Shown: in pieces, positions 35,576 through 47,640 of the stretch
Layout of the letters: every line of letters starts with the position of its first letter
Numbering within the stretch: the stretch's first letter is position 1
From: Cephalotus follicularis
Taxonomy: Eukaryota > Streptophyta > Magnoliopsida > Oxalidales > Cephalotaceae
Direction: 5' to 3'
Assembly: GCA_001972305.1 (NCBI GenBank)
Contig: BDDD01002863.1
Location: 62,001-126,000, forward strand
Length of the DNA stretch: 64,000 bases
Made by a program: the position numbers and the translations under genes
Notes under the pieces: generated by a model
Told to the model about the DNA's origin: nothing
Databases searched by the model: none
The model's input: only the letters and a program-made list of their open reading frames with translations

Positions 35576-36317
35576 GCTGGGAAAAACTAGTTTTTCAGCA
35601 GAAAAGTAGCGAATCTTAGGTGAAATTCCAATTTAAAGCAATTCTTTGAAAACCAATGGTTAAAATCATTCCTTTAAGGTCAGTAAAACTTGTTATGACC
35701 TTCAAATTTCAGTCTCAATCTTCCTAAATCAAATAGATCAAGGAATCAATTTATAAACCCTTATTTCATAATTCGATACAATACAATCATTCAATCATTC
35801 AATTCAATCATTCAATTCAATCAATCAATCAATTCAGCAGTAGGCAATTCAAGTAAAGAAATCCTACCTATAATTGGAGCTTCAACAGTTGAGCTTCCAA
35901 TCAAACAATCAGCTGGAAGCACTTTAAAACCCAACTGCTATCTTGCTCAAGCCAAAGAGAAGTGAGACCTAAAATTGTTATTTGCTGATGAAGGAGCCAA
36001 TCAGGAGCTGCTGGGAAGAAGAAAAGAGGCTGCCCAACAAGAGAGAGAAGGAGAAGGGTAAAGAGAGAAGGGGAAATGGAGAAAATGAGAGAATGAGAGG
36101 AAATGGCAAAATGGTTGACATATATAGCCAGTCCGGCCAAATCACTGAAACTCAACCCAAATATCCTGACTATACATACATATAATCAATGCTATAAACA
36201 ATAGTATATATGAATACCTCGATCCAAAATCTTTCAAAATATCCAATACAATTCAATACTGTCCAATACGATATAATGTATGCATGAACAGTACAAAAGG
36301 CAATTCGGGTCATCACA

Positions 36318-36400
36318 ACCAATTAACTACATATTTAAATATCAATACAAGTTGCATAACATCATTATATTTAGTGACCAAGCATTACTACCCCTTAACA
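36318..36400. other. Spacer between C and the A solo LTR
   Basis: Eighty-three AT-rich bases with no recognised feature. The last five, TAACA, are the left target duplication of the A solo LTR. Confidence 0.6.
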
Positions 36401-36952
36401 TGTAACGCTCAGGTTTTTCACAAAATGTAATATTACAATTTTAATGTAATCTTATTATGCAATTAATGAGAATAGTGAAATTCTCGAGTTTGATGATTTT
36501 CTCCCTTTTATAACGTCGAGTTTTGAAAGAGGAATGATAAGGAAATGTTCAAGGCATTGCACATTGAATCCGCAATTATGTTGCCCAAAATGGTAAATAA
36601 AGCCTATTTTAATGCGCGCTTGTAAGGCCCGGTGTGCGCATTATTATTATAGTTATTTTAGTGGCGGTTGGATTAATTAATATCGCAATTCACGGATTAA
36701 TCGAGACCCATACTTTAGTATTTTGCTGGTAAATACTAAAGAGGAAGCAAAAGATAAAGGGAGGGAGAGAGAGACCACAGGTGCTTCACACGCCCATGTG
36801 AAGGAAAGGAAGAGGGCTCACAAAGCACCTGCAACAGAGAGAGAGCGGGAGAGACTGCGGGAGAGAGAAAGAGAGAGGGCGTCGGAGACGACGCCGGAGC
36901 CAGCCACTGGACTAAGAGAGGACGGCGAGCAACCCAGGCCCTCAACCAGCCG

Positions 36953-36957
36953 GTAAG
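36953..36957 (+). promoter_or_regulatory. Candidate 5' splice site in the A LTR
   Basis: CCGGTAAGATC follows the GA tract and precedes a pyrimidine-rich run. A GTAA at the same relative place occurs in G (12997-13001, GTAAC) and in B in sense orientation (57884-57888 and 50658-50662). This conservation suggests an LTR leader intron, but no acceptor is assigned. Confidence 0.3.
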
Positions 36958-37134
36958 ATCTTCCCTCTTCTCCTTTTTATCTTGTTTTTCTTCTATTCAC
37001 GTTGTCACTGTGCGCCTTTGCCATCCGTTTTTCGATGCCATTAGGGGCACAGATGGAGTGGGTCTTCATCTAGGAGGCCAGCTCCACCCGTTTTGACCAT
37101 CGTTGAGGCGTTTCTTGGCCTGAATCGGGCAAAA

Positions 37135-37310
37135 TCAGTTGACTGAGTTGACTCAGTGAGTCGACTCACTGCCACCTAAGACAGTGCGTTTGGCGCTGAG
37201 TCTCGGTGAGTCTTGGACAGTAGTGGGTAGAACTGATGATTGTGTGGCATTTTGGGTGGTGGCCGAAGGGGTGGAAGTCGGGCGAGTCGACTCAGTGAGT
37301 CACAACTCGT
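37135..37310. repeat. GAGTC palindrome cluster (A LTR)
   Basis: Successive GTTGACTGAGTTGACTCAG, GTGAGTCGACTCACTG and GAGTCGACTCAGTGAGTC motifs. Homologous in place to the cluster of G at 13170-13340. Confidence 0.65.
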
Positions 37311-39539
37311 TGCCACCGGTGACACTGTGTTTGGTGCCGATTCACGGCGGGTCTTGAGCGGTTTTGAGTAGACCGTTCAATGTGGAGTCTGTTTATGGGT
37401 GTTTCCCAGGCTAGGTGAGTTGGCCGGAATATGGTCGGCGCTCCGGTGACGGAAATGTTGATTTATATGCGTTGATCCTAATGGAAATGTATTGTATGTG
37501 CAGAGAGCGAGTTGGTAATTTGGTTTTACAGTGAAGGGAAGTGATAATTGACAGTTGGCAGTAACTTGGAAATGTTCGGCAGTTGAACCTACAGCTCGAC
37601 TGTACTGTTGCTATTGTTAACAGGTAGGGTGTATGACATGTTTATGAACATATAGCATGCATATTGTGTTTGATAAATGATATACATGTGTGTTTTGGAC
37701 TGAATCGTATGTATTGTTGTGTTGATTTTACTGTTGGGTGTGGTTTCGATGAAGAAACCATGTTCTGGTTTTATACACGTCAACGCCATTCGTAAGCGTT
37801 GACGCCCAAACCAGCAGACATGCACAACAGCTAGTTTTCGGTGTAGATGGGGACTTCGTTTTTAATTAATGGACACATGTCAAGCTAGGGAGTGAGGACT
37901 TAAGATATTTTGAGGTTGCAATGGACAAGTGTCAGGGAGAGAATTTAGTACATGGGCAACTAAGGGGACAACTCACATGGGTGATGTCATTAAAGGGGCA
38001 AGGTGGCATGCTGACTCATTATGCATGCTTACTCTCCAAGTCTCTCTCTTTCCTTTACATATGTGTGTAGTTTTAGCTGAGAAGGGGTTAGTTTCTGCTG
38101 AGTTTTGGCTAGGATGAATCATGGGAGAAAAGGAGATTAAAGTAAGGTAAGGATTCTGCTCTTTTCCTAAAGTGTCAAATATTATGTTTTATTCTGATAT
38201 TTTGCAGTAGGTTGTAAAACTTTTATGTTTTGTATGTTTCAAAATTCTGTCAACTTCTTGACGAAAAACTATGTTCAAATTTCCTTTTAAATGTTCTCTC
38301 GAAATGATTATTTCTATAATAGTTTTAAAAGATGTCGTACTATGCTATTTTATGAATGTTTTGAGCTGATCACTCAAAGTATTAAGAAATGTTTTATGAA
38401 ATGATTTTATGAGATGGAAAAAGGTAACGAATTGAGATGAACAACTCTTAGATTGCGATCCAAGGAGGATTAATCCGAGAAGTATTAATGTTAATGGAGC
38501 GTAGGGTGCTCACGGGCATGCATGTGATGTAAGGATAGTAATCAGGGAGTGCACAATGCCCCAGTGAAGCGGAGTTTGAAAGGGTTCATTAAGTTTTATA
38601 ACCACTAAATGGTTCACTTGGGGTATTCAACCCCTCAGTTATGTATGAAATGTTCTGATTCATGAGATAGGATCAGGAAAAGGAAAGGAATGTGAAATGT
38701 TCTGGTTTTACAAAATATACCAGAAAATGATTTTAATGACGTTTTCAAGTATGGCTGTGATATATGCCAGAAGAATATATGATTTGGAAAACGTTTTTGT
38801 CGAGCCCCGAACCGCGAGAGTAAACCCCCACGATCCGACGCGCGAGATACAATCCCTTCAATCCATTTATATCATATAATTCACACTCCAAAAGTGCTAT
38901 AAATTTAAAACTTTAAACCAAAGTCATATAAGCGGAAGAATCATGTATACAACAGCGGAATTAATCAATCCAAATAAAACTAACTCTTAAAATCTCCTGA
39001 AATTTCGGCATGAAGTTTTCGTTTATAGGACTAAACCCCCTGTAAAGGAAAACACATTTTATATATTTTCACACTCCCGAAGGAGGAATCAACAGTTTAT
39101 GTACAAATGGGGCTCAGCCCTCAGCAATCACAACTTAACTCATTATCACATCATTCTAATGCCTCTAAAGATGGGCTTGTCCTTGTTTAATACATCAATA
39201 CACATATCATAAGCACTGCCACATGCCGGCAGGTCGATAGCTGAAATAAAACATCACTATATATCTTTATATCTGTCTCTTATACATAACAAGTCTAACA
39301 TATCAGTACAGTTCATTTAATCATAAACATGAGTCCCTTTTCTTTACAACTCTTATATTCAACTCATATAAACAAAACCAAATACGAGCAACTCCATATA
39401 CAATTGGCTAACAAAATCTGTTATAGAAAACCTGTCCTTATCAGCTTACCTCGTTCCAATCCATCACCTGTGCCTGGGCCTGACCCATTCCGCACACAGG
39501 GGAAATGGGTCAGCGACATAATGTCGTGTAGGTATACTA

Positions 39540-39715
39540 TGCTATGCATGCAACAGTATAATAGTGTATGTGTGCAACAATATATCAATGTATGTCGTGT
39601 AGTGCATCAGCATAATGGTGATATGCGTGCAACAGTATATCAATATATGTCATGTAGTGCATCAGCATAATGGTGATATGCGTGCAATGGTATAATATAT
39701 ATGTATGGTATGTCA
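39540..39715 (+). repeat. Tandem repeat, period about 57 bases (B left LTR)
   Basis: Three units of GTGCAACAGTATATCAATRT followed by ATGTYGTGTAGTGCATCAGC. Both B LTRs carry it (55225-55385 on the right). Confidence 0.75.
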
Positions 39716-39954
39716 TGTGCACAAATGACAATTGCGGACGGCGTCAGGATACCAACTGTCCCTAAGCAGTGGTATACTGGGTTGGTCCTAATCACATAAA
39801 AGCCATAGGCCTACAGACAATCCATATAACAATCCATATCAATCATAGGGACAATAAGTCCATTGGGTCCATCCCACCCTCGACGTACTTCTGGTGTCGT
39901 GGAGATGTGAGGAATGAGATAACACTGACCACGTCATTTATTTCATAGTTCATA

Positions 39955-40300
39955 TTGGTCTTCTCACAACATGGGGTAAGCTCTTTTGTATGGTCCGCAC
40001 CACGATGTGAGATAGTCCTGTATATAATGGTCCGCAATCCCAATGTGAGGTAAACTCTTTTGTATGGTCCGTAATCACAATGTGAGGTAAACACTGTACG
40101 TACTGGTCCGCAATTACAATGTGAGGTAAACTCTTTTGTATGGTCCGCAATCACAATGTGAGGTAAGCACTGTACATAATGGTCCGCAATCACAATGTGA
40201 GGTAAACTCTTTTGTATGGTCCGCAATCACAATGTGAGGTAAGCACTGTACGTAATAGTCAGCCACAAGGTGAGGTAAGCTCTTTTGTATGGTCCGCAAT
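39955..40300 (-). repeat. Tandem repeat TGGTCCGCAATCACAATGTG (B left LTR)
   Basis: About eight units of TGGTCCGCAATCACAATGTG followed by AGGTAAACTCTTTTGTA or AGGTAAGCACTGTACGTAA, period about 37-40 bases, with two alternating spacers. The right LTR has a shorter version at 55670-55925. Confidence 0.8.
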
Positions 40301-40635
40301 CACATCAAGGTGTCCCAATGGAAGCACCCGGCCATTCTAAAATCCATAAAACAATGGAGAGGAAGTCCAAATAAGATATCTGCGTCTCGATATCCCAATG
40401 GAACTATCCTGACCATTTTGAAAACCATTTAGAAACCATTTGCGTAAAACTCTTTTATCGAGTACTTTCCTTAAAACTTCACTTAAACATCGATTTAGAA
40501 ATCGAAAGTGATACATAAGGATTTCCATAGGTTACAAAGCCTTAGGGAGGCTTTCTATGGAATCCGGTTGAAGATAAAACCATTTTGGATGGAAAACCAT
40601 ATAAAATAGGGTGTTTGGGCTGAATAGGGCACTAA

Positions 40636-40845
40636 GCGTCGATTCTTAGCCCCGAGCGTCAATAGTTTTAAAAAGCACAAGTATAAAGTTTCAACGGTTT
40701 GTTTTAAAGCATAAGGCGTCGACTGTTTGGTTTAACTCATAAAAGCGTCGATTGTAAGTTTAACACATAAAAGCGTCGACTGTAAGTTTAACACATAAAA
40801 GCGTCGACAAGTTTAGTTTTGAAAGCATAAAGCGTCGACGATTTT
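40636..40845. repeat. GCGTCGACTG cluster, regular (B left LTR)
   Basis: AAGCGTCGACTGTAAGTTTA and variants repeat with a period near 30 bases, separated by ACACATAAA. The right LTR has an apparently identical copy at 56608-56822. This is the most regular of the GTCGAC clusters. Confidence 0.8.
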
Positions 40846-41006
40846 GATAGAAAATGTCGTTTGTGAAAGAGTTCGTAAACCAAAGGAACTATGTCCGAAA
40901 CAGTTCAAAGCCTTTTAAAATTCATCCCATAGCCTGTGAATTGAGAGAAGGCAAGAATTCATCTTCTCTTAATTCAATATCGAACCTTTATGTCATGTGT
41001 CATATG

Positions 41007-43455
41007 TGTTGGAGTAGGGGTGACCCTGCATGCCACGATGTGGTATTCAGCTCGCACAAACACTTTCTATTTATATGATCTGTATTCAGTTTATGTTTAT
41101 GTGCATATTTAATTTACCAATGGCAAACCATACTATATGTATTATCCCAAACCATCTTAAATGGATCGGATGATCACCATGTCATTCGAGTACAAATATA
41201 GTGCCCTGTCGAAAAAGGGGTGGATCTCATGCCTGAGAGGTTATGAGAACGAGATCCTTACTCCCTTCTGACAACATGTTCCAAGTCATAGGTTCACTTT
41301 TTGGGCAATAGATGAACCGTAAAGACTTGTCGTATTATGCTTGCTCCCGGGTTTAGTGGAGGATGGATCATCTCGTTGCCATTTGGGTTTACCCTAAAGC
41401 TGATGCGGGGTGCATGCAAGGAGCATGTCACTTAACTGACCCACCATAGGAAACCTATTTGGAAAGTCTTATCTATGTCAATAGGATTCCTATAGTCTCG
41501 GTAGTGTATAGTCTATGGTGACTAGTAGACCATTCGTGGAGCTACGTTGTGTCCTTAGACCTGAGCGGCTAGCATGCATTATGTTGCAACTGCTTGACTT
41601 TGATTTCCGCCTTCCCCAGTACTAGCCACGTGCTGGCAAAAGGGTTGTCTTTGGGTCTTGTGGAAACTTGATTGAGATGTATGGGCGAGTTCGCAATAAG
41701 GAATAGTCACACCCATAAGAGGGTGATCGGCTCTATATTATTTATGTCCGTTGTAGACTTAAAATTCTTGACCAGGTATAGGCAGACTGGAATAGGGTTT
41801 TCCAGGATAGTCTGCCGATAGTATCAGTGCGTACATGAATTTATAGTTATCGCGGCTTTACCTAGGGGTGACATTATTCCGAACCCTAGGTCACGGTCGG
41901 AGCTATTTATGACGTAGGATACATGACACATATGCCGTTGACTGGATAAAGTACTGGTTTACCGGATAACGACTTATAGACATGGGTGATACCATGGATC
42001 CGGGGGGTGATAAGGAATCACACCGTGGTCATTTTAATAGTCAGGGACTATTAAAGTGGTCGTAGCAGAACTCCGGGATGTTCTGGGAAACTTATAGTCG
42101 TACCAGGATCCAACCGGGCTTTCGGGTCCCTTCTGTTTTTGGATCATGTTGATATGTGCGGGGCACATGTCATTGAGTGAGAGGATAGCACCTGGGAGGT
42201 GTTACTTGGCCTATGAATATTTATTTTGCTAGACTTTATTCATTTCTAAGGAAGTGAAATCGAGTTGTACCATAAATAGATCATTCCGGGCCGAGGGGTA
42301 TTTTGATCATTTGTGAAAAGTTGACTTTTCATGGAGAGAAAGAGGGTCGAACCCTAACTTTTTGAGCTAGGGTATGGCCGGCCTAAAATGGAGGCTAAGT
42401 CACTATGTAGTGACTAACTAGTTATTTTGAGTTAACTAAGTTTACTTAGCCATTAAGCAAAAGATTACTTAACCATTAAGTAATGCTTTACTTAGCCATG
42501 AAGCAAGCTAATGCTTGGCTTAAAATGAAAGCACATGGCTTACCAAGGAGAGGTGGAAATGGTGTGTGTTGTCATCTTCTAATTGGATTAGAAGACATGT
42601 GAGTGAAGATATTTTCATAAACATTAAAGATAGCACATGACAACAAAAATTATAAAGAAGATGAAAATTCTTCTTCTCAAAAAAATACATACTCTCTAAC
42701 ATTGGGATCTCTCTCTCTTTTCTTCTCTTCATCTTCTCTACTTTGTTGAAGAAGAAACCATCACCATGGATGCTTAGAACTTCATTGTTGAAAAGGAGAA
42801 AAGCCATCTTACCTTCCTCTTACCATACCAAAGCAATTGTAGGTGGAGATTACACAAAAATCTCTATCTCCAATTGTCTAGTTTTTCTAGAACATAAGCT
42901 TCACTTCAAGTGGCTTCACAAAACTTCTTTTCCATGCCAAGGGGAGCAATTAATGTGAAGGTGAAAGTCTTGGTGCTCAAAGGAAGGAAATCTCAAAGTC
43001 GAAGGAGTAAAGACCTTAAGTAAGTTCTATCATCCTTCACCTTTACTTTCTTTGTGGAAGTGGTGTGAGTGTTGTTCCTAGAGCTTTGCCAAGCTCTAGA
43101 TGATTTTGTTTATATGCAAGTTGTATGTTATGGCTAGGGTTATGCCGAACCCTAGCTCTCCTTTTAAGGGTTAGACAAAGTTTGGGAATGGGTTAGGGTA
43201 TAGTGTGCTAATCCTATCCATTTACCTAGTTGGCCTTTTTGGGTTGAAAAATCCCAGGCCAACCAAACTCTCCTATGCTTGGATCGGCCATTTGGTCTTT
43301 TACATGTCCAATTAGTGATCCTAGGGCCAACTTGGGACAATTTTAGGTAATGGTTTTGGGTGTTCTTTATGTCAGAATCCGATTTTTAAAATTAGTCACC
43401 CTAAATCCTAGTTGCCTGAAACTATTTTCTTCCGCTGCGTTCCCAGGTTCCAACA
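41007..43455 (+). mobile_element. Copia 5' LTR
   Basis: 2449 bases, TGTTGGAGTAGGGG to GGTTCCAACA. It includes a short array of TTACTTAGCCATTAAG-like units at about 42440-42500 that lies within about 350 bases absent from the 3' LTR. Confidence 0.93.
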
Positions 43456-43457
43456 AG

Positions 43458-43469
43458 TGGTATCAGAGC
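43458..43469 (+). promoter_or_regulatory. Copia primer-binding site
   Basis: TGGTATCAGAGC, two bases past the LTR end, is a perfect match to the canonical initiator-Met-tRNA primer site of plant LTR elements. Confidence 0.93.
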
Positions 43470-45578
43470 CCCTAATTGGCATTAATTGTACCATTTAGAA
43501 TGTATATTGGCATATTGAAGAGACTTTGTCTCTTGGCCGAAATTTTGAGTCCCAAACCCTAAAGTGAAATGGAATGCTAGGGTTGCAAAATTCTGGTTTT
43601 CAACTTTTGGTTGATTCAATTTCCATTTGGTTGATCTTATGTGGTAAGACTAGTTAAATGGATTGTATGATGAACCAAAGCAATCTACATTGGGTGTTTA
43701 TGATTCAAGCATTCCTATGTAATGCTCGGGATCTCATACGAACATAAATTAGTCATTGAACGAGAGGTTCAACGTGAACAAAAATCTGTTTTTTAAACAG
43801 CTGGAATGTGCTGACTTCCTGCAAAGATTTTTTGCCCTACCTTTAGTGCAATCTTTCTGGCAATGGTCAAAGTATTTTGTTACGTTGGTTAGTGACAATT
43901 TGAGTGCCGGGATTTCCTCTAAAGTGTCCGGCATCGGTTGCTGTGAAACTTGGAAGTTTCTTCACTCCTATTGACAATTCCCAATATAATAAATACATTA
44001 ATTAATATATGTTTCCGGAAAGCTTTTGGATTGCTTCTGAAAGTTTTTTCAGTGCGGTTTTCGCATAGAGAATGTATGGAAATATTATTAATGGGATAGG
44101 CACAGACCGGGGTGGTTTAGACAGAGTTTTGGACATGATACCACATAACGTGTCATCAATAATATTGCATTAAAATATACATTAAAATATTCATTATTTT
44201 TATTCAATGCAATGTTTTTCACTAATAATTTTTTGGATGGACCAAGGATTATTTTTAGCAAGGAGCTATATAAGGGTATACTAGGTTTTCATTAATCTAG
44301 TGGGAGTCGGGTTTTGATTTTGGTCTATTTACCAAAATGCCCCTAGACATTCTTTTCTTTTCTACGTGTTTATTCATTAAATATAAAGTGTATATTTTCT
44401 GAATTTCTTATGCATGCTGGTAGATTGGGGACTAGACCTAGCTTTAGGTTTCTTTTGTGAATGAAATTTAATTGCTTTATTTACCTGGTTTATCTTTTGG
44501 CCTGTAACTCGGTTGCCTGCGCGCGCCAATTTTTTTCTTGTCCATTATTTATTGAGTATAATAAATTCTCTTCTCCCCTTTTGTATTCTAGTTTTTTCTA
44601 AGTTACTAAGGACGTAATCTATTTAAATTTTGATACAGCGGAGAAAGAAGAGTAGATCAAGGAAGATACAAGACCAAGTGACGACCATGTATGCATGGTG
44701 AAATGTGTAATAAAGTTGAGATTAAATTTTGTTTTCACCTAGGCGACCAAGTGGTCACGTTATGGCACACGTGATCACATAGATAGTTAAAGTCCCCAAT
44801 CAGGCCATTTTTTAGGCTGCATGAGATGGATGAATTTTTATTTTTCCAAACACGTCCAAGCATGTTAAGCCGTTATCAAATGGGATTTGAAGATTAAAAT
44901 TAATCTAATAACGGTTTTGGCTAATATAAAATGTGAGACCTATAAATTCCTCCAAACTAAATATAATAAGTCCATAAGCGATGAGAGCACAGGTGGTGCT
45001 CTGTCGTTGGGCTTCCACCCTTTCATTTACTAGTATGGATATATTGGGGATAACGCAGCTCAGCTGAGGTCCCCCGTATGACCATTTCTATTAAATTCCG
45101 GTGCGGGCTGCACTGGGAGGAAATAACTAAGTTTCGGTATTCTGACCAGCCCCCTGGTGGATATCAAAACTGGTTTATTTCTTTGAGGGCTGTGGGTACG
45201 GACTTATACCGAGGTCATACCATTAGCGCCGCTCAGCGGTGGATTGTATGGGTCGGGAGGCCCAATGATGTATCGGATCTTGCATTTCAAGGGCGAGAGG
45301 TCCTAATGCAAATCGGCCTTTAAATCCCACCTATTTGGTATTATGGTTTGTTCGCCACAGCGAAGACCATAATATGCGAAATAGATTTCGATCCCCACTA
45401 GGAAGAAGAGCTTCCCGATTTCCACATCTGGAGGTGTGGCATACGATTAAAATAGTGGGAGGAGCCATAACTTCTAAAGACCAAGGGTTGTGGTAATAAC
45501 TTAAAATTGAATTATCACCTAATTTTTCTCTCTTGTTTCCTCTTAAAAGGTTGCTAGTCTATCATATCCATTTTCAAA
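43470..45578 (+). other. Copia untranslated leader
   Basis: About 2.1 kb between primer site and gag with many stops in all plus frames and no recognised protein or RNA. A long leader is seen in some copia lineages. It would be expected to hold the packaging signal; I cannot locate one. Confidence 0.5.
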
Positions 45579-46364
45579 ATGGCTGTCAGCACTGCGATTG
45601 CACGTATTCTTGAAACGAACAAATTGGAGGGTCCTAATTTCTTGGACTGGCAGCGCAACTTGCGCTTGGTACTCACGAGCATGAAGCTCCATCATGTTAT
45701 GACTGATACCGCCCCTATACTGGGAGAAAATCCTACAGAGGAACACAAGGCCTATGTGGCCAAGTGGTTAGACGAAGATCAGCAGGCTCGTTGCCTAGCA
45801 ATTGCGGGTATGGTCCCAGAATTGCAAAGACAACACGAGAAGCTGGACACCTTGGGAGCTATACTTCTTCGGTTGAAGGATTTGTATGGTGCAAGGTCAA
45901 GGACTCAGAGGTTTAACCTCTCTCGACGTCTCTTCTGGATGAAAATGGCAGAGGGATCTTCAGTCCATGCTCATGGATTGAAGATGATAGATTTGATTGA
46001 GCAGCTGGCTCAATTAGATCTTATTATGGACAGTGGTTATTATATTGATCTTATGCTGTCCTCCCTCCCACGTTCCTTCTCCCAATTCATCACGAATTTG
46101 CACATGAACAAGGTGGAATGCTCTCTACCTGAGTTAGTGGAAATGCTTCAGACTACCGAAGCCGATATGGACCATGGAAAGTCCAAATCCGACGTGATAT
46201 ATATACCATCCACTTCCTCCCGGACAGCCCCTAAGCGGAGTGGACATAAAAAGTCCAAGTCCAAGGGAAAGGGCAAGGGCAAGGCGCCCATGAAGCGTAA
46301 AGGGAAGAAGGGGAAGGCACCACAGGCAGTGGTGGGGGATGCCATCCATGCTAGGATTCGCTAG
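45579..46364 (+). CDS. Copia Gag (UBN2-type), truncated by a stop before its zinc knuckle
   Basis: A 261-residue frame opens with MAVSTAIARILETNKLEG, then the family motif NFLDWQRNLRLVLTSMKLHHVM (residues 20-41). The capsid region is helical: RLKDLYGARSRTQRFNLSRR, MAEGSSVHAHGLKMIDLIEQ and LMLSSLPRSFSQFI. It ends in a strongly basic Lys/Gly tail (KSKGKGKGKAPMKRKGKKGK), likely RNA-binding. TAG at 46362-46364 ends the frame, but the same frame continues with ACFHCGKQGH, a CCHC knuckle that is cut by a second TAG (46410-46412) where Trp or Tyr is usual. Gag would assemble cytoplasmic particles and package element RNA. The missing knuckle makes this copy defective. The start fits the conserved N-terminus of the family. 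Confidence 0.85.
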   Translation: MAVSTAIARILETNKLEGPNFLDWQRNLRLVLTSMKLHHVMTDTAPILGENPTEEHKAYVAKWLDEDQQARCLAIAGMVPELQRQHEKLDTLGAILLRLKDLYGARSRTQRFNLSRRLFWMKMAEGSSVHAHGLKMIDLIEQLAQLDLIMDSGYYIDLMLSSLPRSFSQFITNLHMNKVECSLPELVEMLQTTEADMDHGKSKSDVIYIPSTSSRTAPKRSGHKKSKSKGKGKGKAPMKRKGKKGKAPQAVVGDAIHARIR

Positions 46365-47056
46365 CTTTCTGAGGAGAAAGCATGCTTCCACTGTGGGAAG
46401 CAAGGACATTAGAGATCTCAATGTGCTGATTATCTCAAGTCAACATCTGGAGGTGCCTCGGGGTCAGGTACTTTTATGATTGAGTCTTTTCTAGCTTACA
46501 ATGTTAGTTCAACTTGGGTTGTTGATTTAGGTTGTGGGACTAATATCTTTAACTCTTTGCAGGGACTAAGAGGAGCTAGACAACTGGGAGCTAAAGACCA
46601 GTTGGACTTACGCCTTGGTGATGGGTCGAGGATCCACACTACTATTGTTGGCGTTTTTGAGTTATCTTTTGCAAATGGTTGTATTTTGGAACTTGATCCA
46701 TGCTACTATGTAGCTAACATTGTAAGGAATGTAATTTCCGTGTCATATTTGTATAAGAAGGGCTGGGAGCTCACTTTTTCTGCATTAACTTGCAATCTTA
46801 TACATAACAATGTTCAAATGTGTATGGGCCACATCAATAATGGAATATATGTTCTAGATATTAATCAACGATTTGCATTAACAATTCAAAAGGGAAATAG
46901 CAGTAAAAGACCAAGAGAGAATGATGAAATAAATTCTTCTTACTTATGGCATTGTAGATTAGGTCATCCTAGCGAGGCTAGACTAACACGTTTGGTTAAG
47001 GATGGACTTTTGGACATCCAGGACGTGGAGTCCTTTCCTACGTGTGAACCATGTTT

Positions 47057-47145
47057 NNNNNNNNNNNNNNNNNNNNNNNNNNNNNNNNNNNNNNNNNNNN
47101 NNNNNNNNNNNNNNNNNNNNNNNNNNNNNNNNNNNNNNNNNNNNN
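47057..47145. other. Assembly gap (89 N) in copia pol
   Basis: The N run lies between the pre-integrase zinc motif and RNase H. The size is probably not real, since a complete copia pol would need about 2.5 kb more here. Confidence 0.9.
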
Positions 47146-47630
47146 GTTTTACAGACTCTAGTTTCAATAGTGATCCGGATGATCACAAGTCAGTTTCAGG
47201 ATTTGTATTCGTGCTTAATGGGGGTGCAGTCAGCTGGAGGAGTTCGAAGCAGGAAACTACTGCAGACTCCACCACTGAAGCAGAATATGTAGCTGCCTCA
47301 GATGCTGCAAAGGAAGCTGTTTGGATGCGAAAGTTCATTGCTGAACTCGATGTAGTTCCAACCATCACACGTCGAGTTGTGGTGTACTGTGACAATGATG
47401 GGGCTGTTGCACAAGCCAAGGAACCCGGGTCTCACCACCGCTCCAAGCATATACAGCGTCGGTATCACCTGATTAGGGAGATCATTGAGAGAGGAGAAAT
47501 CACCTTAGAGAGAGTTGCCTCAGAGGAAAATTTAGCAGACCCACTGACCAAAGCCATGAGCAGTACAGTACTCGAGCGACACCGGAGCTCTATGGGCTTA
47601 GGCTATAAGTCTTCGTGGCTTGAAGGGCCA

Positions 47631-47639
47631 AGTGGGAGA
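47631..47639 (+). promoter_or_regulatory. Copia polypurine tract
   Basis: AGTGGGAGA followed by T lies directly before the 3' LTR start TGTTGGAG, the expected position of the plus-strand primer. Confidence 0.8.
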
Positions 47640-47640
47640 T

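Larger units (their letters stand above)
25292..36317 (-). mobile_element. Element C: Ty3/gypsy chromovirus, decayed
   Basis: In element sense (minus) the order is 5' LTR (36317-33824), primer site, gag/protease remnant, RT, integrase, chromodomain-like tail, polypurine tract and 3' LTR (29924-25292). The chromodomain-like tail and initiator-Met-tRNA primer indicate the chromovirus lineage, probably Tekay-like. Left and right LTRs differ visibly at many positions, more than the two LTRs of B or of the copia element, so C is older. The internal region of 3.9 kb is shorter than an intact 4.5-5 kb element. Only one end is in the window, so no target duplication can be checked (ACCAA follows 36317). 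Confidence 0.88.
33824..36317 (-). mobile_element. C 5' LTR
   Basis: In the plus direction it runs from TGTAACACCCCACGC to TTCGGGTCATCACA (2494 bases), uninterrupted. It contains a perfect GGTTAGCC-GGCTAACC hairpin (34187-34206), a GCGTCGACGC cluster (35175-35575), and, in element sense, a TATA box at 36119-36127 followed by a CT-rich leader (36100-36000). Confidence 0.88.

Noticed and set aside
39955-40300. Regularly spaced TGGTCCGCAATCACAATGTG repeats resembling a CRISPR array
   Set aside because: Spacers are just two repeating sequences, the array lies in a plant LTR and also in its sister LTR with fewer units, and there is no cas context.
45078-45323. 81-codon frame in the copia leader
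   Set aside because: No recognised motif and no support for translation; leaders of this length commonly contain chance frames.
46965-47292. Frames spanning the N run in copia as a continuous protein join
   Set aside because: Continuity across 89 unknown bases has a one-in-three chance; domains on the two sides are not adjacent in any copia pol.
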